This document shows positions 11,515 through 20,782 of a stretch of DNA of 29,497 nucleotides, in pieces. A program made the translations under genes and the position numbers. Each line of letters starts with the position of its first letter. The stretch's first letter is position 1. The stretch covers positions 1 through 29,497 of the forward strand of contig JAAMPI010000645.1 in assembly GCA_013054445.1 (NCBI GenBank). The letters are read 5' to 3'. The stretch comes from Cudoniella acicularis (taxonomy: Eukaryota > Ascomycota > Leotiomycetes > Helotiales > Helotiaceae). The notes under the pieces were generated by a model. That model had not been told where the DNA came from. It made no database searches and worked only from the letters and a program-made list of their open reading frames with translations.

Positions 11515-11793
11515 TTACGAGCCTGGTCAGCTAAGTCTGCGTTTTCAGGCTACTTTTAAGCGATTTCCAGGCGTCGTGACCCCGCTTTCAGGCTTTTAAA
11601 AATGAAAGCTATCGCGATCACTTGAATGTTATAAAATAACTAAGAATAATTATAGTATAGAAAATAAGTAATCATGAGTTTTAGAAGGTGAAGATACTTT
11701 TTAATAACTAGCTTTTGAAAGTTTACAACTTTTAATTTTTGATTTACTAATAAAATACCCTGAAAACACAGACTTAGCTGGCCAGCCTCGTTA
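11515..11793. mobile_element. MITE-like non-autonomous DNA transposon with 35-bp terminal inverted repeats and TTA target duplication
   Basis: The left end at 11518-11552 begins CGAGCCTGGTCAGCTAAGTC. The reverse complement of the right end at 11756-11790 begins CGAGGCTGGCCAGCTAAGTC. Over 35 bases the two ends differ at only four positions. The element (273 bp) is flanked by TTA at 11515-11517 and TTA at 11791-11793. The interior is AT-rich and has no coding capacity. A 3-bp TTA/TAA duplication is typical of PIF/Harbinger-type MITEs, so that superfamily is suggested, but no transposase source is in the window and a Tc1-type (TA) reading is also possible. Confidence 0.78.
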
Positions 11794-12946
11794 ATTAGTG
11801 CTTGTTGTTGTTGATAGTGGCTTGCTTGCTTTTCAGCCGCAGAGCACTGCACGCCAGTTGGAAAATGCCGAAGGTGGGAGTTTTATGGTGCAAGGTTTTA
11901 GGTGTGTAATACAAATATAATCCAAGTAACACACAGTTCACAGCCTCACTACCTCTCAAACTCCCATAATAGAATTTTGGTTGTGAAATAGCGTCGAGGT
12001 TAAGCCAGGCCAGTAACTCTCGTTCGATTCGGTGCACGTCATTCTTGTCACACACACACCGTACACTAAGCCACCTCCACTCGAGTTTAGTGCGCGGGAA
12101 ATTCCGCAATGGAGAGTTGGGTTGGGAGCGGGCCCGTACTGCATCTTTGCTAGAGATGAGAGGACTGGGGAGGAGGGGAGGGTGATTTGTTGGTGGGGAG
12201 GAAGGTCGCTGAGCTAGCATTTTGTGGCTTGTGCGTTTGTGGAGTGGGCAAGGGCTGATGAGGGATGGATGAGTGACTTAGGTCTTGATCTTGTTGTACA
12301 ACATAGAGAAAGTGCCCAATCAATAGAATTTGGAACTACTAAAAGTTGCGCTGCGTACTAGCAGATCCTCAGGAAGAAACAAGCATAAGAAATAGCTTAC
12401 TTGCTATTCCTAGCGATTGATTTAATGCCGTACTACGGCGATAATGCGCAATGGCAGTTGATCAGTGGTCCGTACATATAATCAGGTAGTAATAGACACA
12501 TCCACCTACCTGCCTAGCCAAGACATTCCCTCCCAAGAAAACATATTCAGAAATTTCATTGCTCGATGTACGGCTGTGCCGGTGGTATGAATTTACAAAT
12601 AGTATAGCTCGCCCGTTGGTATCTTCAGATACCCAAAGCTTAAGGGAACGGTATCAACAAACGCAACATCCCCGACTCGGTAGAATAACAGAATCTGTAC
12701 CACCCAGGTAAGGAGATTCGTAAATCTACCCCACCAAGCCTGGCAGAACCAAGGTAATTCAATCCAAACTCCATCGATGGACAGCCAGAAAACGCCTTCC
12801 CCGTCCCAAAGTAGAGTAGACGCCAATATCCATCCGCATATAGGAACATTGAAGGGAAAATGACAACCAGCCCAACCCAGCCCATATGATATGCACAATT
12901 ATTCTCACAAGTCCCGTCTTTCCTTCATTTTCCTCTCTCAGCCCCT
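11794..12946. other. Intergenic stretch between the MITE and the 12947-14473 gene
   Basis: The frame 12220-11795 (minus, ATG, 141 codons) ends just outside the MITE and has no motif. The frame 12898-12593 (minus) is hydrophobic and Trp-rich but starts only at TTG. Neither has convincing splice partners. No RNA gene was recognised. Confidence 0.4.
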
Positions 12947-14473
12947 TCAAACAGCCCATTTATTACTTCTGCTTGGGGTTCCCATTCCACCTCCACTTTT
13001 ATTCAGGTCGAAATCATCATCCTCTATATCGACCTCGATTTTCGTACCTAGAGCTTCCTTGCCTTCGCGAATCATGGCTTTTAATTGCCTGTCTAGTCGC
13101 CGGATACTTTCATCCGCTTCCCTCTCCTCTTTCTTTTTTTAGTGCTGCCCACCGCTGTGCTTCTTTCGCTGCAGGACTGTCCAGTATTTTTTTGTTCGGA
13201 TATCGAATTTGATGTAGGCATAACACCCCGCATGGGACTCGCGCGAGGAATCTTACTGCTGGGACTCGAGCGCGGACTGGCGAAACTGGCTGGTCGATTC
13301 GAATTCAGTGCTGGTGATCCGGCATGCGAGACTCGTGGGACCATAGGTCTTCGCGTGGTGGAGGCAAATCCAGCGCGGGATGCGGGTCGAACTGGAGCAA
13401 CTGCTGTAGACCGACGACCTGCAGATGATGCTGTTGCCATGCTATATCTAGCTGGGCCTCTATTTGGGGGTTTCGAAGGAGTAACATTTGTAGATGGAGG
13501 AGGAACCACAACCCAATTCTTCGCTATCTCATCGTGTGTGCTGTTTTTGCTGACTTGTCGTCGTTTGGCAGGTCGGGCATCTGCATCTGGAGCCGCGCGG
13601 TCGATGTAATCTGGGATGAAATCTGCCTCCGGGAATTTTCCTGGAAGAGGTGTAGACCCTAGGTCTGGCGGTCCCCAAGTCGAATGCTTTTCCGTCTCCC
13701 AAAAACTACCATTCTGCTCGACCTGGTGGAAGGATGTGGTCTCGGCATTATTGATCGCATATCCCTTTCCTCCCTCCAGCATGAAATCCCCGAAATACCG
13801 ATCCACTGTGCTTGCAGAACTCCCAGACTTTGCCCACAACCTCTCCAACGACCTCTATTGCTGCCTTGCTCCATCCGCTATTTCTGGGACTGTTCCATCC
13901 TCTTCCTCTTCCATTCGCATCCCGACCCAATCCATCGGCTGGAAAATAATTCGGTCCCTCCATGTCGGAAAAGAGGCCCCTCCTCGTGTGCTGCATGCCG
14001 TCCGCGTCCAGTGATTTTCTATATCCAACGTCTGAGTAATCGGCGTCTACAGTCGCCAGTTGTGCAGCCTTCAGTGTCGGCGTGTCCATTCCCCCCTGAA
14101 GAACATATTTCGTATTAACAAACGGAGTTGGAGATCCAGGGCACACTTCTGCGCCGACGGCTTCACCGCTATTCAGTAGTGTAGTCGACCAGTCCTCCTC
14201 GGCTCCTCTAGGTGTCTCATCCCCCGCATCTACCCGGGCACGTTTTCGCGGCGCAAGACCTGACCGACCTGTAGATGTTGTTGTCGACATCGAGACTATT
14301 GAATTTGTCGAGCGCGTCATGATGAGGGAGGAGGAGGCGGAATCGGGGTGTGTTCGCGGAGGTTGGAAGATGTGCGATTTTGCGCCTGAGAGTCGAGGAG
14401 CTGAACCATGATCGCGCTGCTGCGAAAAGTTGAATGCGCCAGGAACAGACATTGTATTCGGAGAGTGCATCAT
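12947..14473 (-). pseudogene. Conserved fungal nuclear-type protein, frame broken by three single-base insertions
   Basis: Coding frames succeed one another from ATG 14473 to TGA 12947 but switch frame at three places. These are an extra G in GGG at 13772-13774, an extra A in the 7-A run at 13187-13193 and an extra A in the 7-A run at 13134-13140 (runs given on the coding strand). Discounting one base at each site leaves 508 codons without a stop (507 residues). Features are a Ser/Thr-rich N terminus, a basic nuclear-localisation-like RKRARVD at residues 76-82, a WEFC...FRGFHAGG block near 215-233 that looks conserved across the first break, a central Ser/Pro/Arg-rich low-complexity region with WVVVPPP, and a charged C-terminal helix (EEREADESIRRLDRQL) ending in NKWAV. 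The family name is not known to me. Homopolymer location makes sequencing error as likely as true gene decay. Confidence 0.65.
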
Positions 14474-15114
14474 CGCCTGACGATGCGAATGAGCGCTGGG
14501 GTATGGTTTTGCATGAGGTTGTAGATGTTTAGGTCTGGAGAGGATGGTGTTGAGGAATTGATGGCGATTGAAGAGGCTGCGATAACACCGCCGCGCCGCG
14601 AAGGGTCTGCGATGGAGGAGAAAGCGAAGCGGGGATGATGCTGTGATTTTGTTATGGAGGAGGAGACGAAAATGTCGCAAGGAACGAGCTTGCAAGCCGC
14701 AAAAAGCCCCGAGCTATTCCATGCAACGCGATAAGATGCGATGCGATGATGAGGTGGATGGTTTGGAAAAGTTGGTTTGCTGCGTCTGATTTGTGCTCAC
14801 CACGGTACACGGCCTGCCCGTTGAGCTCCGTTGCCATGGCAAAATCCATCCCCGCATATCAACAAATGGGAGCATGAAACTCTCAGACCCCAACCTTTAT
14901 TGAATCACATCACGAATCGCATCACTCATCACACATCAGGCACTGGCTAAACGCATCTTTATCGGCAACCTTTGTAAATTGTCTATCTCAGCATGTAAAG
15001 CATCTCATCTACACCAGCTCATTACGCAAGGCATCAATCTAAGCAAGCATAAAACCACCCAGGCATAACGTCGTCAGGTTCGTCCAAGGCATATCCAAAC
15101 TCAAGTTTCCTCCA
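14474..15114. other. Upstream region of the 12947-14473 gene, possible extra 5' exon
   Basis: The frame of the downstream gene stays open upstream of its ATG as far as 14695 but has only a TTG there. A separate minus-strand ATG at 14849 begins a short segment (MDFAMATELNGQAVYR) followed by a good donor GTGAGC. That could be a first exon, but its phase does not match the acceptors I can see before 14473. The remainder (to 15114) is the convergent 3' side of the HD-domain gene's neighbourhood and shows no gene. Confidence 0.3.
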
Positions 15115-16043
15115 TTATTTAGTCTGGCCATCCCCGTAGTACGACAACTTCTGCGCCAGTTTGTCCTCTTCGATGTAGTTGTCGCCATCGTAGAAAGAGT
15201 GGTGTTTGCCATCCCAGAACTCCTCTCTCTCTTTCAAGACGTCATTAGCCCAAGCCTTGACCTCTGGAAGGACAATTCGCGTAGCAACCCACGAGAACTC
15301 CCCAAGATCCAGCTTCTTGTCATGGACGCGCTCGTACTCGACCATTTGAAGAATCAGCTCAATCTTATCGACATCGTGTACGAATTTGCTGTCCATTGTC
15401 TCGGAGTCCTCATATTCTTGCCAGACGGCTCGAATCTCCTTGCCCGTCATACCTCCGTTGACCTTGCCAAGCAAGCTGTTGGTGAAGTAGTCCATAGTGG
15501 TCGCCTCTCTGCGGTTTTTCTCGTGCTTTGCAACCCCATCAACCGGTGTAATATCACCAACCAAAGCCTCTGCCATGTCATGTACCAGGGCCATTTTCGT
15601 GCAGTTTGGGATATTGAGCTTCGCAGCGAGAGCGGGAGGAGCGAACATGGTGATCAAAGCCATTCGATACATGTGGTCGGAGATGGATTCACCTCTAAAA
15701 GTATGGGTTAGCGGTGATATAAGATCTGGGAGAGTAACATACGTCTTGATGCCGAATCGGCGCCATCCTTCGCGCTTGGTAGTCTTCAGGCGCTCGAGCA
15801 TATGGAAGAAGGGTACAGGCGACGACGAGTCCACTGCTGGAGGACCGCCAGGAATTTTTGCAACAACCCCCTCGACAGTCCATGGAGTTTTGGTGCTGGA
15901 GCCATTTGCGAGCTCGGGAACTTTTCGCTCTGCCCCTCGTTAGCCACTTATGTTCTAAATCTGTTGTGCGACGGCACTCAGTCCGCGGATTCGGAGTTGT
16001 GCCACCCACCAGTCGAGCCATTTTCCAGTCCGTTGGTCGCCAT
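15115..16043 (-). CDS. HD-domain 5'-deoxynucleotidase, HDDC2/YfbR type
   Basis: Three exons: 16043-16010, 15929-15743 and 15694-15115, totalling 801 nt (266 residues). Intron 1 (80 bp) has GTGGGT and a GCTAAC branch site before CAG. Intron 2 (48 bp) has GTATGT and GCTAAC before TTTTAG. The HD superfamily metal ligands are visible: His81 in ESISDHMYRM, His112-Asp113 in ALVHDMAEALVGDITP, and Asp183 in KFVHDVDKIELILQ. The domain spans residues about 55-235. Family members (yeast YBR242W/YGL101W, human HDDC2, bacterial YfbR) are metal-dependent phosphohydrolases that dephosphorylate deoxynucleoside 5'-monophosphates, with a likely role in nucleotide-pool balance in the cytosol. The N-terminal 50 residues are low-complexity and not part of the core. 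A GTG-initiated single-exon reading (15834) would miss the first exon. Confidence 0.9.
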
Positions 16044-16318
16044 TTTGTAAACCGCAATCGAGATGTGACAAGAAACTGCGGGCGCTGATGTATCTGCTCT
16101 CTGCCTTTCCTGGGGGATGAGAAGGGTAGATATCTGAAAATCTCCCGGGGGGGTAGGGGGGAAGTGTTTGATGGTGACTGTGTCAGTCAGATCATGCGCC
16201 AGAACACAGGGAAGTTTGTCTGGCGAATAACTTTGAGGTGGAAGAAGTTGGAAGCAGAAGGTCAGAAGTTTTCACAACAAATGAATTCACTTGAGCTCGT
16301 CGCGGTCGCGGTCCTCCA

Positions 16319-16600
16319 CTAGTGGGGTGGCCCATTTTGCCACTCTTCACCGCCTTTCGCAAGCATCGCACTGGATCGTGGGATATCTCTCCCAAGCTTC
16401 TCCGTGTCTCTCAACTCAAACATCATCGCAACACACTGAAAAATGCGCACACATCGTTTGCATGTTTGATGCTGGTCATTCATTCTGATTCTCATCCTCA
16501 ACGACTCCTGGCTATCCAATAGCTGTTTCGTAGCTATGCACGGAGCACCCAACCTCTTGGACGCGTCAACTGACCACTTTTCGAATTCGTCACCAGACAT
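16319..16600 (-). CDS. Small hypothetical protein, doubtful
   Basis: An ATG-initiated frame of 93 residues (MSGDEFEKWSVDASKRL at the start, AKGGEEWQNGPPH at the end), with a CKRCVRIFQC Cys cluster in the middle. The composition at both ends looks coding, but no family, signal peptide or domain is recognised. It may be one exon of a longer gene or a chance frame. It lies upstream of the HD-domain gene in the same orientation, with about 275 bp between the frames. Confidence 0.3.
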   Translation of the reverse strand: MSGDEFEKWSVDASKRLGAPCIATKQLLDSQESLRMRIRMNDQHQTCKRCVRIFQCVAMMFELRDTEKLGRDIPRSSAMLAKGGEEWQNGPPH

Positions 16601-17071
16601 TGAAATAGCTTCCTCAACCTCACGGTATTACTGTACAGAAAGAACGCCTCGAACTGGGAACTACATGTTCTGTATGTCTCGGGAGTCGGACTCAGACTTT
16701 GGCCTTCTACCGCTGTAAGGCTTTGAAAGGAGTATGCTGTCTAGGGATGCGTCCATTACTGAGCCATTCGATTTCATCCCCAAATCATTGTCCGAGGTTT
16801 GACCCTTCCTGTGGTACTGCAATGGTGCTGAAACCGAAATCGAAGCCCTGCCACCAACTTACTCATCCTTCTGGACTGTTTCCTCTTTGGCTGTTTGCAT
16901 CTAGCTGTACCATCCGAGCTCCGTGACCAATCATCACTTGCTGGCGCCATCGTCTTCTTGATTTACAATAACATGTACAGCAATTTACACAATCGACAAT
17001 CGCCAAGATGAAAAGCAATATGCTGCTATTGTCAGCGAATCTTCTTTTCCAAGCAACAAATCAAAGTTTCC
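16601..17071. other. Intergenic stretch
   Basis: Short frames on the plus strand (16536-16718, 16699-16926) overlap without recognisable product. Nothing else was identified before the 3' end of the small membrane protein at 17072. Confidence 0.35.
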
Positions 17072-17551
17072 CTACGCAGCTCCGGCCAACAACCATCCTT
17101 CTGGTACAGGCAACGGTCCTTCATAAGGTGCATCATCTAGCGGTCTGTCTCCTGACCAGTCTCCACCATCTGCGAATGCTCCAACAGACCCAAATGCGAA
17201 TAGTGGTATGGCTAGAAAGTCACCCCAGGCAAAACAAAACGATGCATCATTGTTCTGAGGCTCGAGATAGAGCAACACTAGCTCGATGCCGTTCACAATG
17301 AGGCCATATACTGCCTAAGATGGTCAGAGATGAAATGATCAGGTTGGCTGAATACTCACTGCTGCATACGAAATACCCAGGTTGTGCTTGATGGTGACTG
17401 AAATGATGATGGGGAGTATGAGAGCAACAAGACAGACGAAGAACACGACTCCACGGAGGATGAATTCGAACCAGCGGAACCACTCTGAGCCACGCCAACG
17501 TAACCTCGAGATTCGTGGAGAGGTATGTGTGTTGTCGACTGAAGTGGGCAT
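17072..17551 (-). CDS. Small membrane protein with three predicted transmembrane helices
   Basis: Two exons, 17551-17360 and 17314-17072, 435 nt (144 residues) in matching phase 0. The 45-bp intron has GTGAGT, a CTGAC branch site and a CTTAG acceptor. The start at 17551 (MPTSVDN) is the first Met with a plausible N terminus. An earlier in-frame start at 17608 is possible. A basic, Trp-containing cytosolic stretch (RLRWRGSEWFRWFEF) precedes helix 1 (GVVFFVCLVALILPIIISV). Helix 2 spans the splice junction (SYAAAVYGLIVNGIELVLLY) and helix 3 is FLAIPLFAFGSVGAFA. The C terminus is acidic and Gly/Pro-rich. The layout recalls small MARVEL-like fungal membrane proteins, but a fourth helix is missing and I cannot assign a function. 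Confidence 0.72.
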
Positions 17552-18288
17552 TTTAGATGCGAAGTTGTGACTCGTTGCTCTGCGCAGGTCGCTGAAAACA
17601 GCACACAAAACCAGAATTTAGAACGCTGGATAAGTTTGCGCAAAACGGCGATTCTTTTTATTTCACAATGGGTTTTTTCGGCGCTTTTACATTGTGCACT
17701 GGAAATTGGCCAAGACGGATAAATTGTTGTTTTGTGGTGCAGTTCAAGGAACTGTTGCCAGCCCCTTCTTATCTATATCTCAACTCCCTTTTCTTTTTAG
17801 AACTTAGCACTTTTCGTAGCTCTCAAAAATGTAGCAAGATGCCTACCACTGATGATGTACTTCTCGTCGAGTCTTGGCAAATAGCTCTTTGATGTGGTTT
17901 CACAGTATATGTACGATAAGGTGGGGCTTGCGGAGATGGAATAATCTCGTTTTCCCTTTTCTATTACCCGGGGACCATATATAACCGGAAGCAGTACAGT
18001 GTAGTACAGTCTACAGTACTCGAATTTACCCATTCCTTTCGTGAAATCAATCGATCCGAAAGCCTAGAGACAATTAATAAGAATGTGATTTCTGCCTCTG
18101 GACTTGAAGGTGGCTGAAGTGTTGGTCGCAACTGCAAGCGCATGCCAGCTGCCGTGGGTAGTCGCTTGGGTTATTGCCCTCTTGAGAACATATCCATATT
18201 ATATACAGCCATTGATAAATTAGTACGGCATCATTGGCTTGGTTGATCGCATTGTATCCATTTCAGAGCTTGCCTTAATTAAGCGGCA
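17552..18288. other. Intergenic region between divergent genes
   Basis: No gene. The left part (17552-17660) is the probable promoter of the small membrane-protein gene, and the right part leads into the TATA box of the secreted-protein gene. Short frames at 17668-17892 and 17797-18033 show no motifs. Confidence 0.35.
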
Positions 18289-18296
18289 TATAAAAA
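18289..18296 (+). promoter_or_regulatory. TATA box of the secreted-protein gene
   Basis: TATAAAAA lies 106 bp upstream of the ATG at 18395, in an AT-rich stretch. A clear TATA element at this distance suits a regulated, inducible promoter. The call rests on sequence and position alone. Confidence 0.45.
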
Positions 18297-18394
18297 TATG
18301 ACTATATACCCCAATTAACCTCCCCTCATGAAATTTAACTACCCGCTCCAACTCTTCAACATCACAGTCAATTCTTTCTTTCGGAATCGCCATT

Positions 18395-18984
18395 ATGGCA
18401 ATCATCTCACTACTTGCTATTCCATTCCTTCTATTGCCTCTAGTCTCCGCCCTCCCAAATGTAACAGTCGTCCGCATCGGGCAAGGCGACTGCTCCGCCT
18501 ACCCAAACTCCTATTTTCACGCCGGCGACAACGCAGACGCGTTCCTCTTCCACCCCGATCAAGCAGACAACAGCAGCATTAATGGTTTTCGAACCGATAT
18601 TCTTGGTAGCAGCCTGGTCGTTTACCCCAACACCACGGTCAGCTCTGGAAATCCTACAATATTCTGCTGCGACAGAGGCGGCACCGTTCTCGACAATTTC
18701 GGAGTACGAAGTCTTCTTCTCTCAACAACGAATGCGAGCGATGAGGAGTTGGGATATTGGAATGCGAGTCAGGCGATTAAGCCCGAGACGTATGTGCATG
18801 AGGTTAATGGGACGAGGCTAGATGGGGTGTTTTTGGGCAGTTCGAATGTCACGACTTGGGTCTTTTAGACGTGTGGTGCAGGGAAGGGTATTGGCGGGTT
18901 AGGTTGTTTGCGCCTGGAGGTGGGAAATTGGGTGATGGGGAGTTTAAGGGGTTTTTGAAGGTTGTCGCGCCACCGGCGCCGTAG
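18395..18984 (+). pseudogene. Secreted glycoprotein-like protein; C terminus cut by a one-base deletion in a T run
   Basis: The frame from ATG 18395 stops at TAG 18866-18868 after 157 residues. The next frame continues with strong coding character (DVWCREGYWRVRLFAPGG, then GEFKGFLKVVAPPAP) to TAG 18982-18984. One extra T in the TTTT at 18863-18866 would join the two frames into 196 residues without a stop. The N terminus is a typical signal peptide (MAIISLLAIPFLLLPLVSA). Several N-glycosylation sequons (NVT, NSS, NTT, NAS, NGT) follow. Cysteines occur in DCS, FCC and, beyond the break, DVWC, consistent with disulfides in an extracellular protein. The family is not recognised, and an effector or cell-wall role would be speculation. 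Loss of a base in a homopolymer could be a sequencing error or a real truncating mutation. Confidence 0.7.
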
Positions 18985-19197
18985 ATGGCGAGTGTGAAAA
19001 TGAAGGTTGGAGGTCCGGGAAATGAAGAGGGAGAAGAAAGGGAAGGTAGTGTTGGGGTGTGAGAGGTTTAATTTGAATCATTTGATAGAGATGAATGGGT
19101 AAGTGTATTCAACAAAATAAAATGATGGAAAGTAATCTGATTAAAAGTCTATTGTGAGAATGAATTCGACGTAGGTTACGGCTTTTGACATGATTTC
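18985..19197. other. 3' flank of the secreted-protein gene
   Basis: G-rich then AT-rich DNA following the TAG at 18982-18984. It presumably carries the 3' UTR. No other feature is seen. Confidence 0.3.
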
Positions 19198-20342
19198 TTA
19201 TCGGCAAAATCGGGCTGAGTGGCTCGAGCCGCCTCGGCCCGAAACCAATGTCAAGTGGAAGGGATGCTTACTTAATGCCGGACACTGCTACCCGACCTCG
19301 TGGACCTCGCCTCAAAAACATCAAACCTCGCTGCCGCATACTTGATCGTTACACTGCGCCCCCAATGGAACTCATACTTTCGACACCATGAGGCTTTTCA
19401 TGCGGCTGAGGCCAAACCATCATCTCCAATGACTTCGGCCATCAGCAGGTTTTCGCCGACCCTCGCTGCAGCGCTGCCAACTGCGAGAGCAGGAGTTCTT
19501 TTCGAGGCGTTTCGATATGCTTCGTCGGGCAATTCCACCCTGAACTCTATCTCTACGCGAATTACCTCTACAACTGATACGGACGACGCTCCCAGACGGA
19601 TATAAATTCTGGGCATCGACATGTCCGCAGTCCTTTTTGCTGGCTGCTTGTCCATGCAAGCAAATCCACCTCCCATTACGTTAATAGTGGATTCTGAAAT
19701 TTCCGTTCAATGGTATAACGCAGGTAACAAGAAGTGAGTGAAAAATGACAGCGCCTGTGCAATTACCTCTGTGGGGAGCTTGTGCTTTTCATTTTGTGAT
19801 ATCGCGACGGATGATCTTGTTTACATGCCCCTAACTCCTGTCTTCAAGTCCTTTCTAACACTTCTGTAGAATAACTATTTTCATTGAAGGAAAACGACAT
19901 GTCATCACAGGCGTTGACATAGAAAGTGATAACCCTCTAGATGCGGCTACCCCAAGCCCCATTACCGCATAGCCAGTGCATTCTGTCCCAACGCCAGAAG
20001 CAGGGCCAAGCTTGAATTTCTGGATATTTCGAGTGTCTGCGGGATGGGTGTGGAGAGTGGGAGGTATGGATGTGGTGTTAATGTTTCCAGTATAATACAT
20101 TTCCGGCAGCAGAATTCAAGGTTAGTTTTGAGAGTGTAGGGATGGTGTATAGCAAGTAGTTCAGATATGGCGAGTGGAACATTAAGTTTTAATCTTTTGG
20201 AATTCATAGAATTTCTTCAAGCTCTTTGATGAGGGAGCTGCCGGGCGGTCAACTCGCGACTTCGCCTGACCTGAGGGCCTTCAACGAACAGGATGAATGC
20301 ATCAGATTGCTGAGCGGCTCAGCCCTAACTTACTTCCGATAA
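19198..20342. repeat. Possible non-autonomous element bounded by split inverted repeats
   Basis: The left boundary has TTATCGG (19198-19204) followed 7 bases later by GGGCTGAG (19212-19219). The right boundary carries the same two blocks inverted: CCGATAA at 20336-20342 and CTCAGCCC at 20318-20325, with a 10-base spacer. The GGGCTGAG block on the left sits in an imperfect palindrome centred on GGCTCGAGCC. The 1.1-kb interior includes open frames at 19300-19605 (plus) and 19398-19676 (minus) with no motif. No target duplication is visible, so this may be coincidence or an old element. Confidence 0.3.
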
Positions 20343-20782
20343 GGCCGAATTCAAGTGCTTATTTTAGCTGCTCATCCTACGCTCTACGTTCCTAATCCGA
20401 CGTCGGCGCCGATATCAATCGAAACGCAAGGTTACGGCACAGTCCACCCGTTTCCAAGCAATAGGGGAATATCTTCTAAGTTGCTGCCTGATGCCAAAAT
20501 AAGTGTACCAGCTTAGCGCCACATCACACCCTATTCTCCCCACAAATGCACCCCAGAATAGAAAGCCAATGAAGACTCACAGATGCTCCAGTGAGGCGTC
20601 TAAGCGAATACGAATTGTAACCCTCTTTGACTCTCAATATTTAATGAACATGTTATATACCCTCCTTCTGTCCCAACACTTCCGGTTAAACAACTGGAAT
20701 CCTCGTAGTTGCAAGAAAATCATCAACTTCAACCTGAAGTTACTTCTGCACTTGTATTGAATTAACTTTTGATTACGCAACA
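20343..20782. other. Upstream region of the secreted repeat precursor
   Basis: No gene seen. The last 200 bp are AT-rich with a TTATATACC at about 20653 that could act as a TATA element for the gene starting at 20783. Confidence 0.35.

Noticed and set aside
11795..12220. 141-codon minus-strand frame with ATG
   Set aside because: It ends a few bases from the MITE target duplication, has no motif or family-like composition, and overlaps other chance frames.
12593..12898. Hydrophobic, Trp-rich minus-strand frame
   Set aside because: It begins only at TTG, has no ATG, no splice partner, and lies in the 3' flank of the 12947-14473 gene.
13778..13850. A 76-bp intron instead of a frameshift at the first break of the 12947-14473 gene
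   Set aside because: It would remove the FRGFHAGG...GKGY block, which reads as one continuous conserved motif across the break, so a one-base insertion is simpler.
18820..18890. A very short intron (about 45 bp) ending TTTTAG at the truncation of the secreted protein
   Set aside because: It would delete plausible coding residues (GVFLGSSNVTTWVF). A single missing T explains the stop and the downstream frame together.
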